Part shown: piece by piece, positions 9,156 through 18,487 of the stretch
Position numbering within the stretch: position 1 is the first letter of the stretch
Layout of the letters: the number at the start of each line of letters is the position of its first letter
From: Bradyrhizobium sp. BR 10289
GTDB lineage: Bacteria; Pseudomonadota; Alphaproteobacteria; Rhizobiales; Xanthobacteraceae
DNA: 64,000 nt
Assembly: GCF_019455385.1 (NCBI RefSeq)
Contig: NZ_JACOFR010000003.1
Coordinates: 124,001-188,000, forward strand
Direction: 5' to 3'
The notes under the pieces: model-generated
The model's input: only the letters and a program-made list of their open reading frames with translations
Told to the model about the DNA's origin: nothing
Databases searched by the model: none
Made by a program: the position numbers and the translations under genes

Positions 9156-9656
9156 TTATCGCTCCGTCGAGGCCAGGATCATGGTCCAGAACACCTTGTA
9201 CTTGGTGCCCGGAGCATAGCTCGCCGCAATGCCCAATTTTGTGACACCGCCCTTGAGCATGTTAGCCCGGTGCGGAGGCGAGTCGCGCCAGCCGGAAAAT
9301 GCTTCCGCCAGCGTATGATAGCCGGCCGAAATGTTCTCGACCGCAACCGTCGCGGGATAGCCGCCGGCGGCAAGCCGCTTGGCCAAGGGCGCGCGGACGT
9401 CATGGTCCATCTTGTTGGCGGCGGCCATGGCATTGGACTGGGATTCGGCGAGGCGCATCAGATCGGGGTCGACCACGACAGTGCCGAGGCCGTTGTTCTG
9501 GCGGTACTGCGAAATCATGATCGCCGCCGCCGGCGCATCGAGCTTGGAGCCCGGGATGGACATGTCGGCATACATCGACGGCTGCTGGACCGGCGGCTCA
9601 CTGCCGGCGCAGCCGGCGAGCAGCAAAGTGATGAGAATTGCGGCCGCAGCGCGCAT
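9156..9656 (-). CDS. CAP-domain (SCP/PR-1-like) lipoprotein
   Basis: A 166-residue secreted protein. It begins MRAAAAILITLLLAGC, a lipoprotein signal with lipobox LAGC and Cys16 as the lipidation site. The rest is a bacterial CAP domain with NKMDHDVRAPLAKRL and the SPPHRANML signature. Function of these bacterial CAP proteins is generally unknown. The ATG at 9656 is used because the frame's extra 14 residues precede the signal sequence. A GGCCCC/GGGGCC inverted repeat (9664-9683) covers the region just upstream of the start and could mask its ribosome site. It appears monocistronic. Confidence 0.82.
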   Translation of the reverse strand: MRAAAAILITLLLAGCAGSEPPVQQPSMYADMSIPGSKLDAPAAAIMISQYRQNNGLGTVVVDPDLMRLAESQSNAMAAANKMDHDVRAPLAKRLAAGGYPATVAVENISAGYHTLAEAFSGWRDSPPHRANMLKGGVTKLGIAASYAPGTKYKVFWTMILASTER

Positions 9657-9748
9657 GTTGAGTGGCCCCCCAAATGAGGGGCCGTTGTTGCATACCAACC
9701 GTGGCTGAAAGGTGAATTTTGAGGAAAATTCGAGCTGTCGGAGGCCGC

Positions 9749-10786
9749 TCAGGCGCCCGCAAATATCCGGTAGCGGCGGGGATTGAGGCCGATCGTATCG
9801 CCGGCGCGCAGTTCCCTGTCGCGGGGGGCGTCGATCTCGATGGTTTCGCCGCCTGACAGGGCGACCTCGGCGCGCTGCACCGGACCGAAATTGCGGACAT
9901 GCTGGACCGCGCCCTCCAAGGCGCCGCTGCCGGGCGGGCCGACCAGCATGTCATGTCGCCGCACGAATAGTTTTGACGCGCCAGGCGCCAGGCCGTCTGC
10001 TGCAAGATTGAGGGGGCGGTCGCCGAGCCTGATGACGCCGCCTTCGACCTGGACCGGCAGCTCGATGGATTCGCCGATGAATCCGTGGACGAAGGCGGTC
10101 GCCGGAGTCTCGTAGACGTCGTCAGGTGAGCCGATCTGCTCGATCCTGCCCTTGTCCATCACCACGACGCGGTTGGCTACTTCGAGCGCCTCCTCCTGGT
10201 CGTGGGTGACGAAGATCGAGGTGACGTGAATCTCGTGATGCAGCGAGCGCAGCCATTTGCGCAGCTCTTTTCGTACCTTGGCATCGAGCGCGCCGAAGGG
10301 CTCGTCCAACAGGAGAATGCGCGGCTCGATCGCGAGCGCGCGGGCGAGCGCGATGCGCTGGCGTTGGCCGCCGGAGAGCTGGCTCGGATAGCGGTCGGCG
10401 AGCCAGTCAAGCTGGACGAGATCGAGCAGCTCTTTGACGCGCGCGCGGATCGTCGCCTCGTCTTTGCGAACGGCGCGCGGCTGCACGCGCAGACCAAAGG
10501 CGACATTCTCGAACACGCTCATGTGGCGGAACAGCGCGTAATGCTGGAACACGAAGCCGACATGGCGCTCGCGCGCGCCCTGCGCCAGCGCGTCCTCGCC
10601 GTTAAAGGAGACCTCGCCCGCGTCCGGCCAGTCGAGGCCGGCGATGATGCGCAGCAGCGTGGTCTTGCCGGAGCCCGAGGGCCCGAGCAGCGCGAGCAAC
10701 TCGCCGTCATTGACCTTGAGATCGACGCCGTCGAGCGCGGCAAAGCTGCCGAACTTCTTGACGAGATTTTTGACTTCAATTGTCAT
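9749..10786 (-). CDS. cysA: Sulfate/thiosulfate ABC transporter ATP-binding protein
   Basis: A 345-residue ATPase powering sulfate uptake. Walker [10 protein letters not shown] is at residues 35-43, the signature [15 protein letters not shown] is mid-protein, and Walker [13 protein letters not shown] follows. A C-terminal TOBE-type regulatory region completes the CysA length. Start ATG 10786 ([13 protein letters not shown]) lies 10 bp inside the end of cysW, so translation is coupled. Last gene of sbp-cysT-cysW-cysA. Confidence 0.93.
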   Translation of the reverse strand: MTIEVKNLVKKFGSFAALDGVDLKVNDGELLALLGPSGSGKTTLLRIIAGLDWPDAGEVSFNGEDALAQGARERHVGFVFQHYALFRHMSVFENVAFGLRVQPRAVRKDEATIRARVKELLDLVQLDWLADRYPSQLSGGQRQRIALARALAIEPRILLLDEPFGALDAKVRKELRKWLRSLHHEIHVTSIFVTHDQEEALEVANRVVVMDKGRIEQIGSPDDVYETPATAFVHGFIGESIELPVQVEGGVIRLGDRPLNLAADGLAPGASKLFVRRHDMLVGPPGSGALEGAVQHVRNFGPVQRAEVALSGGETIEIDAPRDRELRAGDTIGLNPRRYRIFAGA

Positions 10787-11699
10787 TGACGTCGTGTCCT
10801 TCGTCGAGGTGACGTTCGAGGATGGTCTTCGCAATCAGCGTGATCAGCGCCAGCATCGCGAGCAGCGAGGCGATCGCAAAAGCAGCAACGAACTGGTACT
10901 CATTGTAGAGGATCTCGACCAGCAGCGGCATCGTGTTGGTCTCGCCGCGGATGTGGCCGGAGACGACCGAGACCGCGCCGAATTCGCCCATCGCGCGCGC
11001 ATTGCAGAGCAGGACGCCGTAGAGCACGCCCCATTTGATGTTGGGCAGCGTGACGCGGAAGAAGGTCTGCAGACCCGAGGCGCCGAGCGAGATCGCGGCC
11101 TCCTCCTCCTGCGTGCCCTGCTCCTGCATCAGCGGGATCAGCGCGCGCGCCACGAAGGGGAAGGTCACGAAGGTCGTCGCGAGCGCAATGCCGGGTACCG
11201 CGAACAGGATCTGGATGTCGTGATCCCTCAGCCAGCCGCCGAAATAGCCCTGCGCGCCGAACAGCAGCACGAAGACGAGGCCTGATATCACCGGGCTCAC
11301 CGAAAATGGCAAATCGATCAGCGTGATCAGGAAGGTCTTGCCGGGGAATTCGAATTTGGCGATGGCCCATGCGGCGACAAGGCCGAAGACGAGATTGAGG
11401 CCGACCGAGATCGCGGCAACCAGCAGCGTCAACCGGATCGCGGACAATGCTTCCGGATCGGCCAGTGCGGCGAAATAGGCAAGGATGCCGCGCGAAAACG
11501 CCTGCGCGAATACGACCACCAGCGGCAGCACGACGAAGACCGTGAGGAACAGCACCGCCAGCGTGATGATGGTGATGCGCACCGCACGCGGTTCGGTACG
11601 GAGATTGTTCCGCGCGGCCGCCGCATGCGCGCGTGCCTTTGCACGTGCCTCAGCGTCGGAGGCCGAGAGCGAGACGGAATCTGCGATCTGCATCGTCAT
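10776..11699 (-). CDS. cysW: Sulfate ABC transporter permease CysW
   Basis: A 307-residue inner-membrane permease with about six helices and the binding-protein-dependent loop [21 protein letters not shown], which contacts the CysA ATPase. [18 protein letters not shown] is a CysW hallmark. The first 35 residues are polar, Ala- and Arg-rich and cytoplasmic; the start could be either of two near-adjacent ATGs at 11699 or 11693. It lies 10 bp after cysT and overlaps cysA. Confidence 0.92.
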   Translation of the reverse strand: MTMQIADSVSLSASDAEARAKARAHAAAARNNLRTEPRAVRITIITLAVLFLTVFVVLPLVVVFAQAFSRGILAYFAALADPEALSAIRLTLLVAAISVGLNLVFGLVAAWAIAKFEFPGKTFLITLIDLPFSVSPVISGLVFVLLFGAQGYFGGWLRDHDIQILFAVPGIALATTFVTFPFVARALIPLMQEQGTQEEEAAISLGASGLQTFFRVTLPNIKWGVLYGVLLCNARAMGEFGAVSVVSGHIRGETNTMPLLVEILYNEYQFVAAFAIASLLAMLALITLIAKTILERHLDEGHDVNDN

Positions 11700-11709
11700 T
11701 GCATCCCCC

Positions 11710-12546
11710 TCAGCGCGCCGGAATCCGGCTCTGCGCCCAGCGCTGGAGCCGGTTGACGGCGAAGATGATGACGAAGGAGACGACGAGCATCACGACCGCA
11801 ATCGCAGTCGCATCGGCGTAGCGGAATTCGGAGAGACGGATCACGATCAAGAGCGGCGCGATCTCCGAGACGTTCGGCAGATTACCCGCGATGAAGATGA
11901 TCGAACCGTATTCGCCGACCGCGCGGGCGAAGGCGAGCGCAAGCCCCGTGAGCAGCGCCGGCGCGAGCGAGGGCAGGATCACGCGGATGATGGTCTGCCA
12001 GCGGCTGGCGCCGAGGCTGCCCGCGGCCTCCTCGATCTCGGGGTCGAGATCCTGCAGCACCGGCTGCACCGTGCGGACCACGAAGGGGATACCGATGAAG
12101 ATCATGGCGACGAAGATGCCGACCGGCGTGAACGCCACCTTGATGCCGAGCGCGGCCAGTGGTGCGCCCAGCCAACCCTTCTCGGCGAACAGCGAGCTCA
12201 GCGCGACGCCTGCAACCGCCGTCGGCAGCGCGAAGGGCACGTCGACGATGGCATCGAAGATGCGCCGGCCGGGAAAGCGGTAGCGCACCAGCGCCCAGAC
12301 GATGATGCTGCCCATCACCAGATTGACACAGGCCGCCGCGAAGGCGAGCCCGAACGAGACTCGCAGCGCGTTCAGGGTGCGGCGACTGGAGAGGATGTTC
12401 CAGAACTGCTCGGGACTGAGCTCGAGCGATTTCAAGAACAGCCCGGCGAGCGGAATCAGGATGATGACGGACAGCCAGGACAGCGTCAGTCCCATCGTGA
12501 GACCGAAGCCCGGCAATGTCCGGCGTCGTGCTGCGATTGCGCTCAC
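11710..12546 (-). CDS. cysT: Sulfate ABC transporter permease CysT
   Basis: A 278-residue permease, partner of CysW. It shows the family segments [19 protein letters not shown] and [18 protein letters not shown], and the coupling loop [18 protein letters not shown]. About six transmembrane helices are visible. It lies 37 bp downstream of the sulfate-binding protein gene. Confidence 0.93.
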   Translation of the reverse strand: MSAIAARRRTLPGFGLTMGLTLSWLSVIILIPLAGLFLKSLELSPEQFWNILSSRRTLNALRVSFGLAFAAACVNLVMGSIIVWALVRYRFPGRRIFDAIVDVPFALPTAVAGVALSSLFAEKGWLGAPLAALGIKVAFTPVGIFVAMIFIGIPFVVRTVQPVLQDLDPEIEEAAGSLGASRWQTIIRVILPSLAPALLTGLALAFARAVGEYGSIIFIAGNLPNVSEIAPLLIVIRLSEFRYADATAIAVVMLVVSFVIIFAVNRLQRWAQSRIPAR

Positions 12547-12583
12547 CAGGCCCCCTGCTAAAGCCGCCTAAGACAGCGCCCGA

Positions 12584-13585
12584 TCAGTTCTTGTAGATCT
12601 GATCGAAGACACCGCCATCGGCGAAATGCTCTTTCTGCGCCTTGGTCCAACCACCAAAAACGTCGTCGATGGTGAATAGTTCGACCTTGGCGAAGGAATT
12701 TTCATACTTCTTGGCGATCTCGGCGTCGCGCGGGCGATAGAAATTGCGCGCGGCGATCTCTTGCCCTTCCTTGGTATACCAGAACTGGAGATAGGCTTCA
12801 GCCACGCCGCGGGTGCCCTTCTTGTCGACGACCTTGTCGACCACCGCAACTGGCGGCTCCGCAAGGATGGATTGGCGCGGCGCGACGATCTCGAACTTCT
12901 CCGGGCCAAATTCCTTCAAGGCGAGGTAGGCCTCGTTCTCCCAGGCCAGCAGCACGTCGCCGACGCCGCGCTCGACGAACGTCACGGTCGAACCGCGCGC
13001 GCCGGTGTCGAGGACCGGCACCTGCTGGTAGAGCTTGGCGATGAAGTCCTTGGCCTTGTCGGCCGAACCGAATTTCTTCTCAGCGTAGCCCCAGGCCGCG
13101 AGATAATTCCATCGCGCGCCACCTGATGTCTTCGGGTTCGGCGTGATGACGGCGACGCCCGGCTTGATCAGGTCATCCCAGTCCTTGATGCCTTTCGGAT
13201 TACCCTTGCGGACCAGGAACACGATGGTCGACGTATAGGGCGACGAATTCTGCGGGAGGCGCTTCTGCCAGTCGGCCGCGGTCAATCCCTTGGCCGCGAT
13301 CGCATCGATGTCGTAAGCGAGCGCGAGCGTCACCACGTCCGCCGGCAGGCCGTCGATGACGCTGCGCGAGGACGCGCCCGAACCGTTATGCGACTGCTTG
13401 ATCTCGACGCTCTTGCCGGTTTCCTTCTGATAGGCGGTTGCGAATGCCTTGTTGAAGTCGACATAGAGCTCACGCGTCGGATCATACGACACGTTCAAAA
13501 GATTGATGTCAGCGGCGAGAGCCGAGCTTGCCAGCAAGCCTGTCACGAGCAATCCTGCCGCGAGCGGAACGATACGGCGCATCAT
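12584..13585 (-). CDS. Periplasmic sulfate-binding protein
   Basis: A 333-residue SBP/CysP-type binding protein delivering sulfate (or thiosulfate) to CysTWA. A Sec signal peptide ([16 protein letters not shown], cleaved after ALA) precedes the mature start [15 protein letters not shown], the classic SBP motif; [17 protein letters not shown] is also typical. Several in-frame ATGs lie close together. 13585 is preferred because GGAG lies 6 nt upstream and the result is a normal signal peptide. It starts 124 bp after cysH; an inverted repeat fills part of that gap, so transport genes may have their own control. Confidence 0.92.
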   Translation of the reverse strand: MMRRIVPLAAGLLVTGLLASSALAADINLLNVSYDPTRELYVDFNKAFATAYQKETGKSVEIKQSHNGSGASSRSVIDGLPADVVTLALAYDIDAIAAKGLTAADWQKRLPQNSSPYTSTIVFLVRKGNPKGIKDWDDLIKPGVAVITPNPKTSGGARWNYLAAWGYAEKKFGSADKAKDFIAKLYQQVPVLDTGARGSTVTFVERGVGDVLLAWENEAYLALKEFGPEKFEIVAPRQSILAEPPVAVVDKVVDKKGTRGVAEAYLQFWYTKEGQEIAARNFYRPRDAEIAKKYENSFAKVELFTIDDVFGGWTKAQKEHFADGGVFDQIYKN

Positions 13586-13652
13586 GTCCATCTCCATTCG
13601 CCTCGACGACTTCAGCGTCGTCGATGGCCTGCGCGCATAACTCAAGGTGAAA

Positions 13653-13694
13653 CGCGTTCAAGTCAACGGAACCGGATTTTCTTGTTTGAACGCG
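13653..13694. promoter_or_regulatory. Inverted repeat between cysH and the sulfate-binding protein gene
   Basis: CGCGTTCAA (13653-13661) and TTGAACGCG (13686-13694) are perfect 9-bp arms separated by 24 bp. There is no downstream T run on either strand, so it is not a typical intrinsic terminator. It could be an operator for the transport genes or a stem controlling read-through from the reduction genes. Confidence 0.4.
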
Positions 13695-13709
13695 CGCAAC
13701 CAGACTGTG

Positions 13710-14441
13710 CTACGAAGTCTTCATCGTGTGGATGCCGCATTCTGTCTTCGCCCGGCCGCGCCAGCGACCTGCGCGCGCATCCTCGCCCTCGGCTGTTCTG
13801 CTCGTGCAAGGCATACACCCAACTGACAGGAAACCGGACGCAGCCAACGGATGACGCGGCAATTTGGCGCGGACGAAGATCGCCTCGAGCTCCTCGCGCG
13901 AGACATTGGCGAACGGATTGAACTTCAGCCGCGCACCATCTTCCTCGACCACGGGAATATCGGTGCGCGCATGGCCCTGAAAGCGCTTACGGCCGTTGAG
14001 CCAGGCATCGAACGGTTTTAGCGCACGCGCCAGCGGCTCCACTTTGCGAATACGGCAACAGGCATCGGGATCGGAGAACCAGAGGTCGCGATCGGGATCC
14101 TCGCGCGACAGCGTTTCCTCCGCCGGCCTGATCGAGCGAACGTCCTTCAGGCCGAGCGCCTCGATCAGGGTATCGCGATAGGCCAGCGTCTCCTCGAACA
14201 GCCAACCGGTGTCGAGGAAGATCACGGGGATCGCGGGATCGACATCCGTCATCACCTTGAGCAACGTCGCCGATTCCGTCCCGAACGACGACACCAGCGC
14301 CAGCTTCTCGCGCCCGACCGTCTTCAGCGCCGCGGCGATGATCTCTGCGGGCGAAGCATCGCGCAAGGCGCGATCAAGCTCCGCCGCGGAAGGCAGCGTA
14401 GCGACCGGCGTCGACGAAACCTGAGGCGCGATGGCGTTCAC
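13710..14441 (-). CDS. cysH: Adenylyl-/phosphoadenylyl-sulfate reductase
   Basis: A 243-residue reductase that converts activated sulfate to sulfite. It has the PP-loop region LVSSFGTESATLLKV and the C-terminal nucleophile motif ECGIH (C235). It also carries the two cysteine pairs C128-C129 and C209-x2-C212 that bind a 4Fe-4S cluster in APS-type reductases. These indicate APS as the substrate, although PAPS can be used by some members. Its start overlaps the DUF934 gene by 4 bp. Confidence 0.93.
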   Translation of the reverse strand: MNAIAPQVSSTPVATLPSAAELDRALRDASPAEIIAAALKTVGREKLALVSSFGTESATLLKVMTDVDPAIPVIFLDTGWLFEETLAYRDTLIEALGLKDVRSIRPAEETLSREDPDRDLWFSDPDACCRIRKVEPLARALKPFDAWLNGRKRFQGHARTDIPVVEEDGARLKFNPFANVSREELEAIFVRAKLPRHPLAASGFLSVGCMPCTSRTAEGEDARAGRWRGRAKTECGIHTMKTS

Positions 14442-14953
14442 GTGCCGACACCTTCGGAGTGACGCAGTTGCATGCGCCGGTGCAGCGCCGTGATGCGGCC
14501 ATCGCCGGTCGGCTGGTAGAACACCGAATAGCGCTTCGCGGTCTGCATGAAGGCTTCCGCGTCAGCCTGCTTCTTGACTTCGAAGGAATCGAAGCCGGCG
14601 CGCAGCATGAACACGAACTGGTCGCGCAGCACCTGCCCGGTCGCGCGCAGCTCGCCGCGGTAGTTGTAACGCTCGCGCAGCAGCCGCGCCTGGCTATAAG
14701 CGCGTCCGTCGCGGAAGCTCGGGAACACCAGCGCGACCGCGGCGACCTTGCCGAGATACGGCACGAGCTCGGCGATGTCGCGGTTGTTCGGCCAGATCAC
14801 GCCGACCTTGCCGGCACGCTTGAGCAATGCCTCGGCATCACTCAGGAAGCGCTCGGCCGGCACCAGGATGTCACCGCTCTCAGGCAGCGGCGTGTCGACG
14901 GCCAGCTTGACGAAACTATCGTCGACGATTTTTCCGCCGTTAACGAGTGGCAT
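14438..14953 (-). CDS. DUF934 protein of the sulfite-reduction operon
   Basis: A 171-residue protein of the DUF934 family, which is almost always encoded between sulfite reductase and cysH in Alpha- and Betaproteobacteria. Visible family features include VGVIWPNNRDIAELVPYL, VALVFPSFRDGRAYSQARLLRERY and GELRATGQVLRDQFVFMLRAGFD (split here by ordinary residues). It has no signal peptide or membrane segment. A role as electron-transfer or assembly partner of CysI has been proposed for the family, but its function is not established. It overlaps cysI by 14 bp and cysH by 4 bp. Confidence 0.85.
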   Translation of the reverse strand: MPLVNGGKIVDDSFVKLAVDTPLPESGDILVPAERFLSDAEALLKRAGKVGVIWPNNRDIAELVPYLGKVAAVALVFPSFRDGRAYSQARLLRERYNYRGELRATGQVLRDQFVFMLRAGFDSFEVKKQADAEAFMQTAKRYSVFYQPTGDGRITALHRRMQLRHSEGVGT

Positions 14954-16595
14954 AGACGCGCTCCTTGAAGGGTTCGACGCCGAGCCGCTTCACCGTGTCG
15001 ATGAACAGCTCTTCGGGCCGCTCGCGCAGAGCAAGATAGGCCTCCACGACGTCTTCGATGACGTCGGCGACCTCGTCGAACTTGACGCCGGGGCCGATCA
15101 GATTGCCGAGCGCGGCGCCCTCGTCGGCACGACCGCCGATGGTGATCTGGTAGACCTCCTCGCCGTTCTTCTCGACGCCGAGAATGCCGATATGGCCGAC
15201 ATGGTGGTGGCCGCAGGCATTGATGCAGCCGGAGATGTTGATGTGGAGGCGGCCGATCAGATTGGCCAGCTCGTGGTTGGCAAAACGCCGCGTCAGCTCC
15301 TGCGCGATCGGGATCGACCGCGCATTGGCCAGCGAGCAATAGTCCAGACCCGGGCAGGCGATGATGTCCGTGATCAGATTGACGTTCGGCGTCGCCAGGC
15401 CGAGCTTGTCGAGCGCCTTCCACAGCGCCGGCAAATCGCGCTTGGCGACGTGCGGCAACGCCAGGTTCTGCTCGTGGCCGACGCGGATTTCGCCGAACGA
15501 ATATTTGTCGGCGAGATCGGCCAGCGCGTCCATCTGCTCAGCGGTGGCATCGCCCGGAGGCTTGCCGATCGGCTTCAGCGAGATGGTGACGATGGAATAG
15601 CCCTGCACCTTGTGCGGCGCGACCGAGTTCTTGCGCCATGCCTCGAAGTCCGCGTCTGCGGCGGCCTGCCGCAGCTCGTCCGGCATGTGCGGCAGCTTCT
15701 CGTAAGCGGGATAGGTGAAGCGCGAGCGGATGTCCTCGATCACTTCATCGTCGATCTGGAGCGAGGAGTTGCGGATCTGCTGCCACTCCTCCTCGACCTC
15801 GCGCGAGAATTTCTCGATGCCAAGCTCGTGCACCAGGATCTTGATGCGCGCCTTGTAGATGTTGTCGCGGCGGCCATACTGATTGTAGACGCGCAGGATC
15901 GCCTCGATATAACTGAGGATATCGCGGCCGTGCACGAAGTGCTTGATGGTCTTGCCGATGAACGGCGTGCGGCCGAGACCACCGCCGACCAGCACCTCGA
16001 AGCCGGTCTCGCCCTTCTCGTCCTTGATAAGCTTCAGGCCGATGTCGTGGATCTTGATCGCGGCGCGGTCATGGTCCGACGCGGTGATCGCGATCTTGAA
16101 CTTGCGGGGCAGGAACGAGAATTCCGGATGCAGCGTGGTGTGCTGGCGGATCAGCTCCGACCAGATGCGGGGATCCTCGATCTCGCCGGGCGCGACGCCG
16201 GCCCACTGGTCCGAGGTGACGTTGCGCATGTTGTTGCCGGAGGTCTGCATCGCATGGATGCCGACCTTGGCAAGATCTTCCAGCGCGTCCGGCAGCTCGG
16301 CGAGCTTGATCCAGTTGAACTGAATGTTCTGACGCGTGGTGAAATGGCCGTAGCCGCGGTCGTATTTGCGCGCGACATGAGCCAGTGCCCGCAACTGGTT
16401 CGTCGCCAGCGTGCCGTAGGGAATCGCGACACGGAACATGTAGGCGTGCAGTTGCAGATAGACACCGTTCTGGAGGCGCAGGATCTTGAACTCATCCTCG
16501 GTGAGCTCGCCGGAAAGGCGGCGCTTCACCTGGTCGCGGAACTCCGAGACGCGCTCGTTGACGAGCGTGCGGTCGATTTCGTCGTAAGCGTACAT
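14940..16595 (-). CDS. cysI: Assimilatory sulfite reductase hemoprotein (ferredoxin-type nitrite/sulfite reductase family)
   Basis: A 551-residue siroheme/4Fe-4S reductase making sulfide from sulfite. Cluster and siroheme ligand cysteines are visible as ACPGLDYC and GCINACGHHHVGHIG in the last third. YGHFTTRQNIQFNWI near residue 85 is a siroheme-contact segment. Context with cysG, cysH and DUF934 supports sulfite rather than nitrite as substrate. It sits 11 bp after DUF2849 and overlaps DUF934. No cysJ flavoprotein is nearby, so ferredoxin or another donor is likely. Confidence 0.92.
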   Translation of the reverse strand: MYAYDEIDRTLVNERVSEFRDQVKRRLSGELTEDEFKILRLQNGVYLQLHAYMFRVAIPYGTLATNQLRALAHVARKYDRGYGHFTTRQNIQFNWIKLAELPDALEDLAKVGIHAMQTSGNNMRNVTSDQWAGVAPGEIEDPRIWSELIRQHTTLHPEFSFLPRKFKIAITASDHDRAAIKIHDIGLKLIKDEKGETGFEVLVGGGLGRTPFIGKTIKHFVHGRDILSYIEAILRVYNQYGRRDNIYKARIKILVHELGIEKFSREVEEEWQQIRNSSLQIDDEVIEDIRSRFTYPAYEKLPHMPDELRQAAADADFEAWRKNSVAPHKVQGYSIVTISLKPIGKPPGDATAEQMDALADLADKYSFGEIRVGHEQNLALPHVAKRDLPALWKALDKLGLATPNVNLITDIIACPGLDYCSLANARSIPIAQELTRRFANHELANLIGRLHINISGCINACGHHHVGHIGILGVEKNGEEVYQITIGGRADEGAALGNLIGPGVKFDEVADVIEDVVEAYLALRERPEELFIDTVKRLGVEPFKERVYATR

Positions 16596-16606
16596 CAGCG
16601 AATGCC

Positions 16607-16924
16607 TTAAACTTGGGCCGACTGACCGATGGTCACGCCGGTGCGGCGGATCTGTTCGCGCAGATTGCCGGGTTCGATCTTGCCGTCCGCACCGACCTGC
16701 ACCGGGGCGATATAAGGACCGATCGCGCCGACGTCATCGGCGACCGACTCCGCAAGCAACGCCTTGGCTTCGTCGGAGTTGCGCACGATCGCGGCTTCCG
16801 AGAGGTCCGCGGACCAGCTCTTGGCAGCCGTGCGGTACACCACGATGCCGTCCCAGGTGCGGTTGGCGGTCACGACCGAGGGACCGGCGATTTTGATCTT
16901 CTTCTGTTCGAGCGGGGAGGTCAT
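16607..16924 (-). CDS. DUF2849 protein of the sulfite-reduction operon
   Basis: A 105-residue soluble protein without signal or membrane segments. It contains TVVTANRTWDGIVVYRT-like and VADDVGAIGPYIAPVQV segments that match DUF2849. This family is confined mainly to alphaproteobacterial cysG-cysI operons; its function is unknown. It overlaps cysG by 4 bp (ATGA) and is 11 bp before cysI, so it is made in proportion with both and may help siroheme loading or electron transfer. That last point is inference. Confidence 0.8.
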   Translation of the reverse strand: MTSPLEQKKIKIAGPSVVTANRTWDGIVVYRTAAKSWSADLSEAAIVRNSDEAKALLAESVADDVGAIGPYIAPVQVGADGKIEPGNLREQIRRTGVTIGQSAQV

Positions 16925-18345
16925 TCGGCTGCATCCAATAGGTCAGAGATGATGTGTTTGGGTGTCTGGCGGCGAAGCGAACCGGCATGCCGGACCACGT
17001 CGCCGATGATGAGGATGGCGGGACCACCATGGGTCCGTCGCACCAGTTCAGGCAGGTCGCGCAGCGTGCCGATCGCGCCTTGCGCCTCCGGACGCGTGAC
17101 GCGGGCGAACACGCCGACCGGCGTCTCCGGCGAGCGGCCGGCGGCGAACAGGCCTTCCCGGATCGCGGGCGCAGCGGTCATGCCCATGTAGACCACGACG
17201 GTCATTCTGGTGTCGGTCAGCGACGACCAGTCCACGGCTTGCGCGTCGCGCGCCTTGTGCGCGGTGAGGAAGGTGATGCGGGTCGCTTCATGACGGTAGG
17301 TGAGCGGCACCTCGAAATCAGCGGCACCGCCGAGGCCAGCGGTGATGCCGGGAATGATCGAATAGGCGATGCCGGCGGCGCGCAGCGCTTCCACCTCTTC
17401 GCCACCGCGGCCGAACACGAAGGGGTCGCCGCCCTTGAGACGCACGACGCGCTGGCCGGCTTGCGCCGCCTCGATCATGCGCTTGTTGATGGCGTCCTGG
17501 CCGATGCCGGGCTTGCCGACGCGGCGGCCGACCGGCACGCGCGTGGTGTCGCGGCGGATGCGGTCTAGGATCTCGGGCGAGACCAGCTCGTCATGGAAGA
17601 CGATGTCGGCATCCTGCAACGCGCGCAGCGCCTTGATGGTGAGAAGATCGGGATCGCCGGGGCCGGCGCCGACCAGCGCGACAAAACCTTCCGGCTTGTC
17701 CGCGCGCGCGAAATCCGAGGGATCGGCAATCGCCTTGAGCGCAGCGTCCGCCTCGCCTTTGCGCCCCGCGAGCACGGCAGCCCCGATCGGGCCGTCGATG
17801 ACGCGCTCCCAGAACCGGCGGCGCAGCGGAAACTCGGCGATGCGCTCGTTGATGGATTTGCGGAAGCCGCCGATGAACTCGGCGAGCTCGCCGATGCGCG
17901 CCGGCAGCAGCGCCTCGATCTTCTCGCGCACGCGACGCGCCACCACCGGCGAGGTGCCGCCGGTGCCAATCGCGACGACGACATCGCCGCGATCGACGAT
18001 GGCCGGGAAGATGAAGCTGGAGTGTTCGAGGTCGTCCATGACGTTGACGGGCAGGCCGAGCGATTTTGCCCGCGCGGACATCGCCACGCCGACATCGCCC
18101 GCGCCCGCGCAAACGACGGCAATGACGCCCGAGAGATCAGCGGTCAGCGGATCGGCGGCCGTGATCTCAATACGCGCGGCGTCTTCGGCGCCAAGACCCA
18201 GATCGTGATTGCCGTCGATCGCATGCACGCGGAGGCGCGCGCCGGCAGCGGCGAGCACGCGCAGTTTTGCGCGCAACAGCTCACCCGCGCCGATGAGGAC
18301 CACCGGACCGGCCTTGAGATCGAGGAACACGGGCAAGAACCGCAT
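16921..18345 (-). CDS. cysG: Siroheme synthase (multifunctional)
   Basis: A 474-residue fusion supplying siroheme to CysI. The N-terminal half is the precorrin-2 dehydrogenase/ferrochelatase (LKAGPVVLIGAGELLRAKL; AIGTGGTSPVVARRVREKIEALLP). The C-terminal half is uroporphyrinogen-III methyltransferase (GAGPGDPDLLTIKALRALQDADIV; VRLKGGDPFVFGRGGEEVEAL). The ATG at 18345 (MRFLPVFLDL) is used; the frame runs 35 codons further but through the AT-rich divergent promoter region. It is the first gene of the minus-strand reduction operon and divergent from cysD. Confidence 0.92.
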   Translation of the reverse strand: MRFLPVFLDLKAGPVVLIGAGELLRAKLRVLAAAGARLRVHAIDGNHDLGLGAEDAARIEITAADPLTADLSGVIAVVCAGAGDVGVAMSARAKSLGLPVNVMDDLEHSSFIFPAIVDRGDVVVAIGTGGTSPVVARRVREKIEALLPARIGELAEFIGGFRKSINERIAEFPLRRRFWERVIDGPIGAAVLAGRKGEADAALKAIADPSDFARADKPEGFVALVGAGPGDPDLLTIKALRALQDADIVFHDELVSPEILDRIRRDTTRVPVGRRVGKPGIGQDAINKRMIEAAQAGQRVVRLKGGDPFVFGRGGEEVEALRAAGIAYSIIPGITAGLGGAADFEVPLTYRHEATRITFLTAHKARDAQAVDWSSLTDTRMTVVVYMGMTAAPAIREGLFAAGRSPETPVGVFARVTRPEAQGAIGTLRDLPELVRRTHGGPAILIIGDVVRHAGSLRRQTPKHIISDLLDAAE

Positions 18346-18384
18346 GCGATACTCGTTTCCCCACATCCGGGGTTGACTGGAATT

Positions 18385-18461
18385 ATTTTCTATATATGTG
18401 TCGTTTCGAGCGCGCAAAGAGAAAATTTTTTCTTCTCTTCTGCACCGCAACTATAGAAAAT
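18385..18461. promoter_or_regulatory. Divergent cysG/cysD control region with mirrored elements
   Basis: This AT-rich stretch lies between the cysG and cysD starts. ATTTTCTATA (18385-18394) and TATAGAAAAT (18452-18461) are perfect 10-bp inverted copies. A second dyad, AAGAGAA (18417-18423) and TTCTCTT (18433-18439), sits between them. Each outer copy lies 27-40 bp upstream of its start codon and contains a TATAGA that could serve as a -10 element for its own gene. The inner dyad is a candidate operator for a shared sulfur regulator. Confidence 0.5.
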
Positions 18462-18487
18462 TCGCCTCCAAACGCAAAGTGGCAGAG

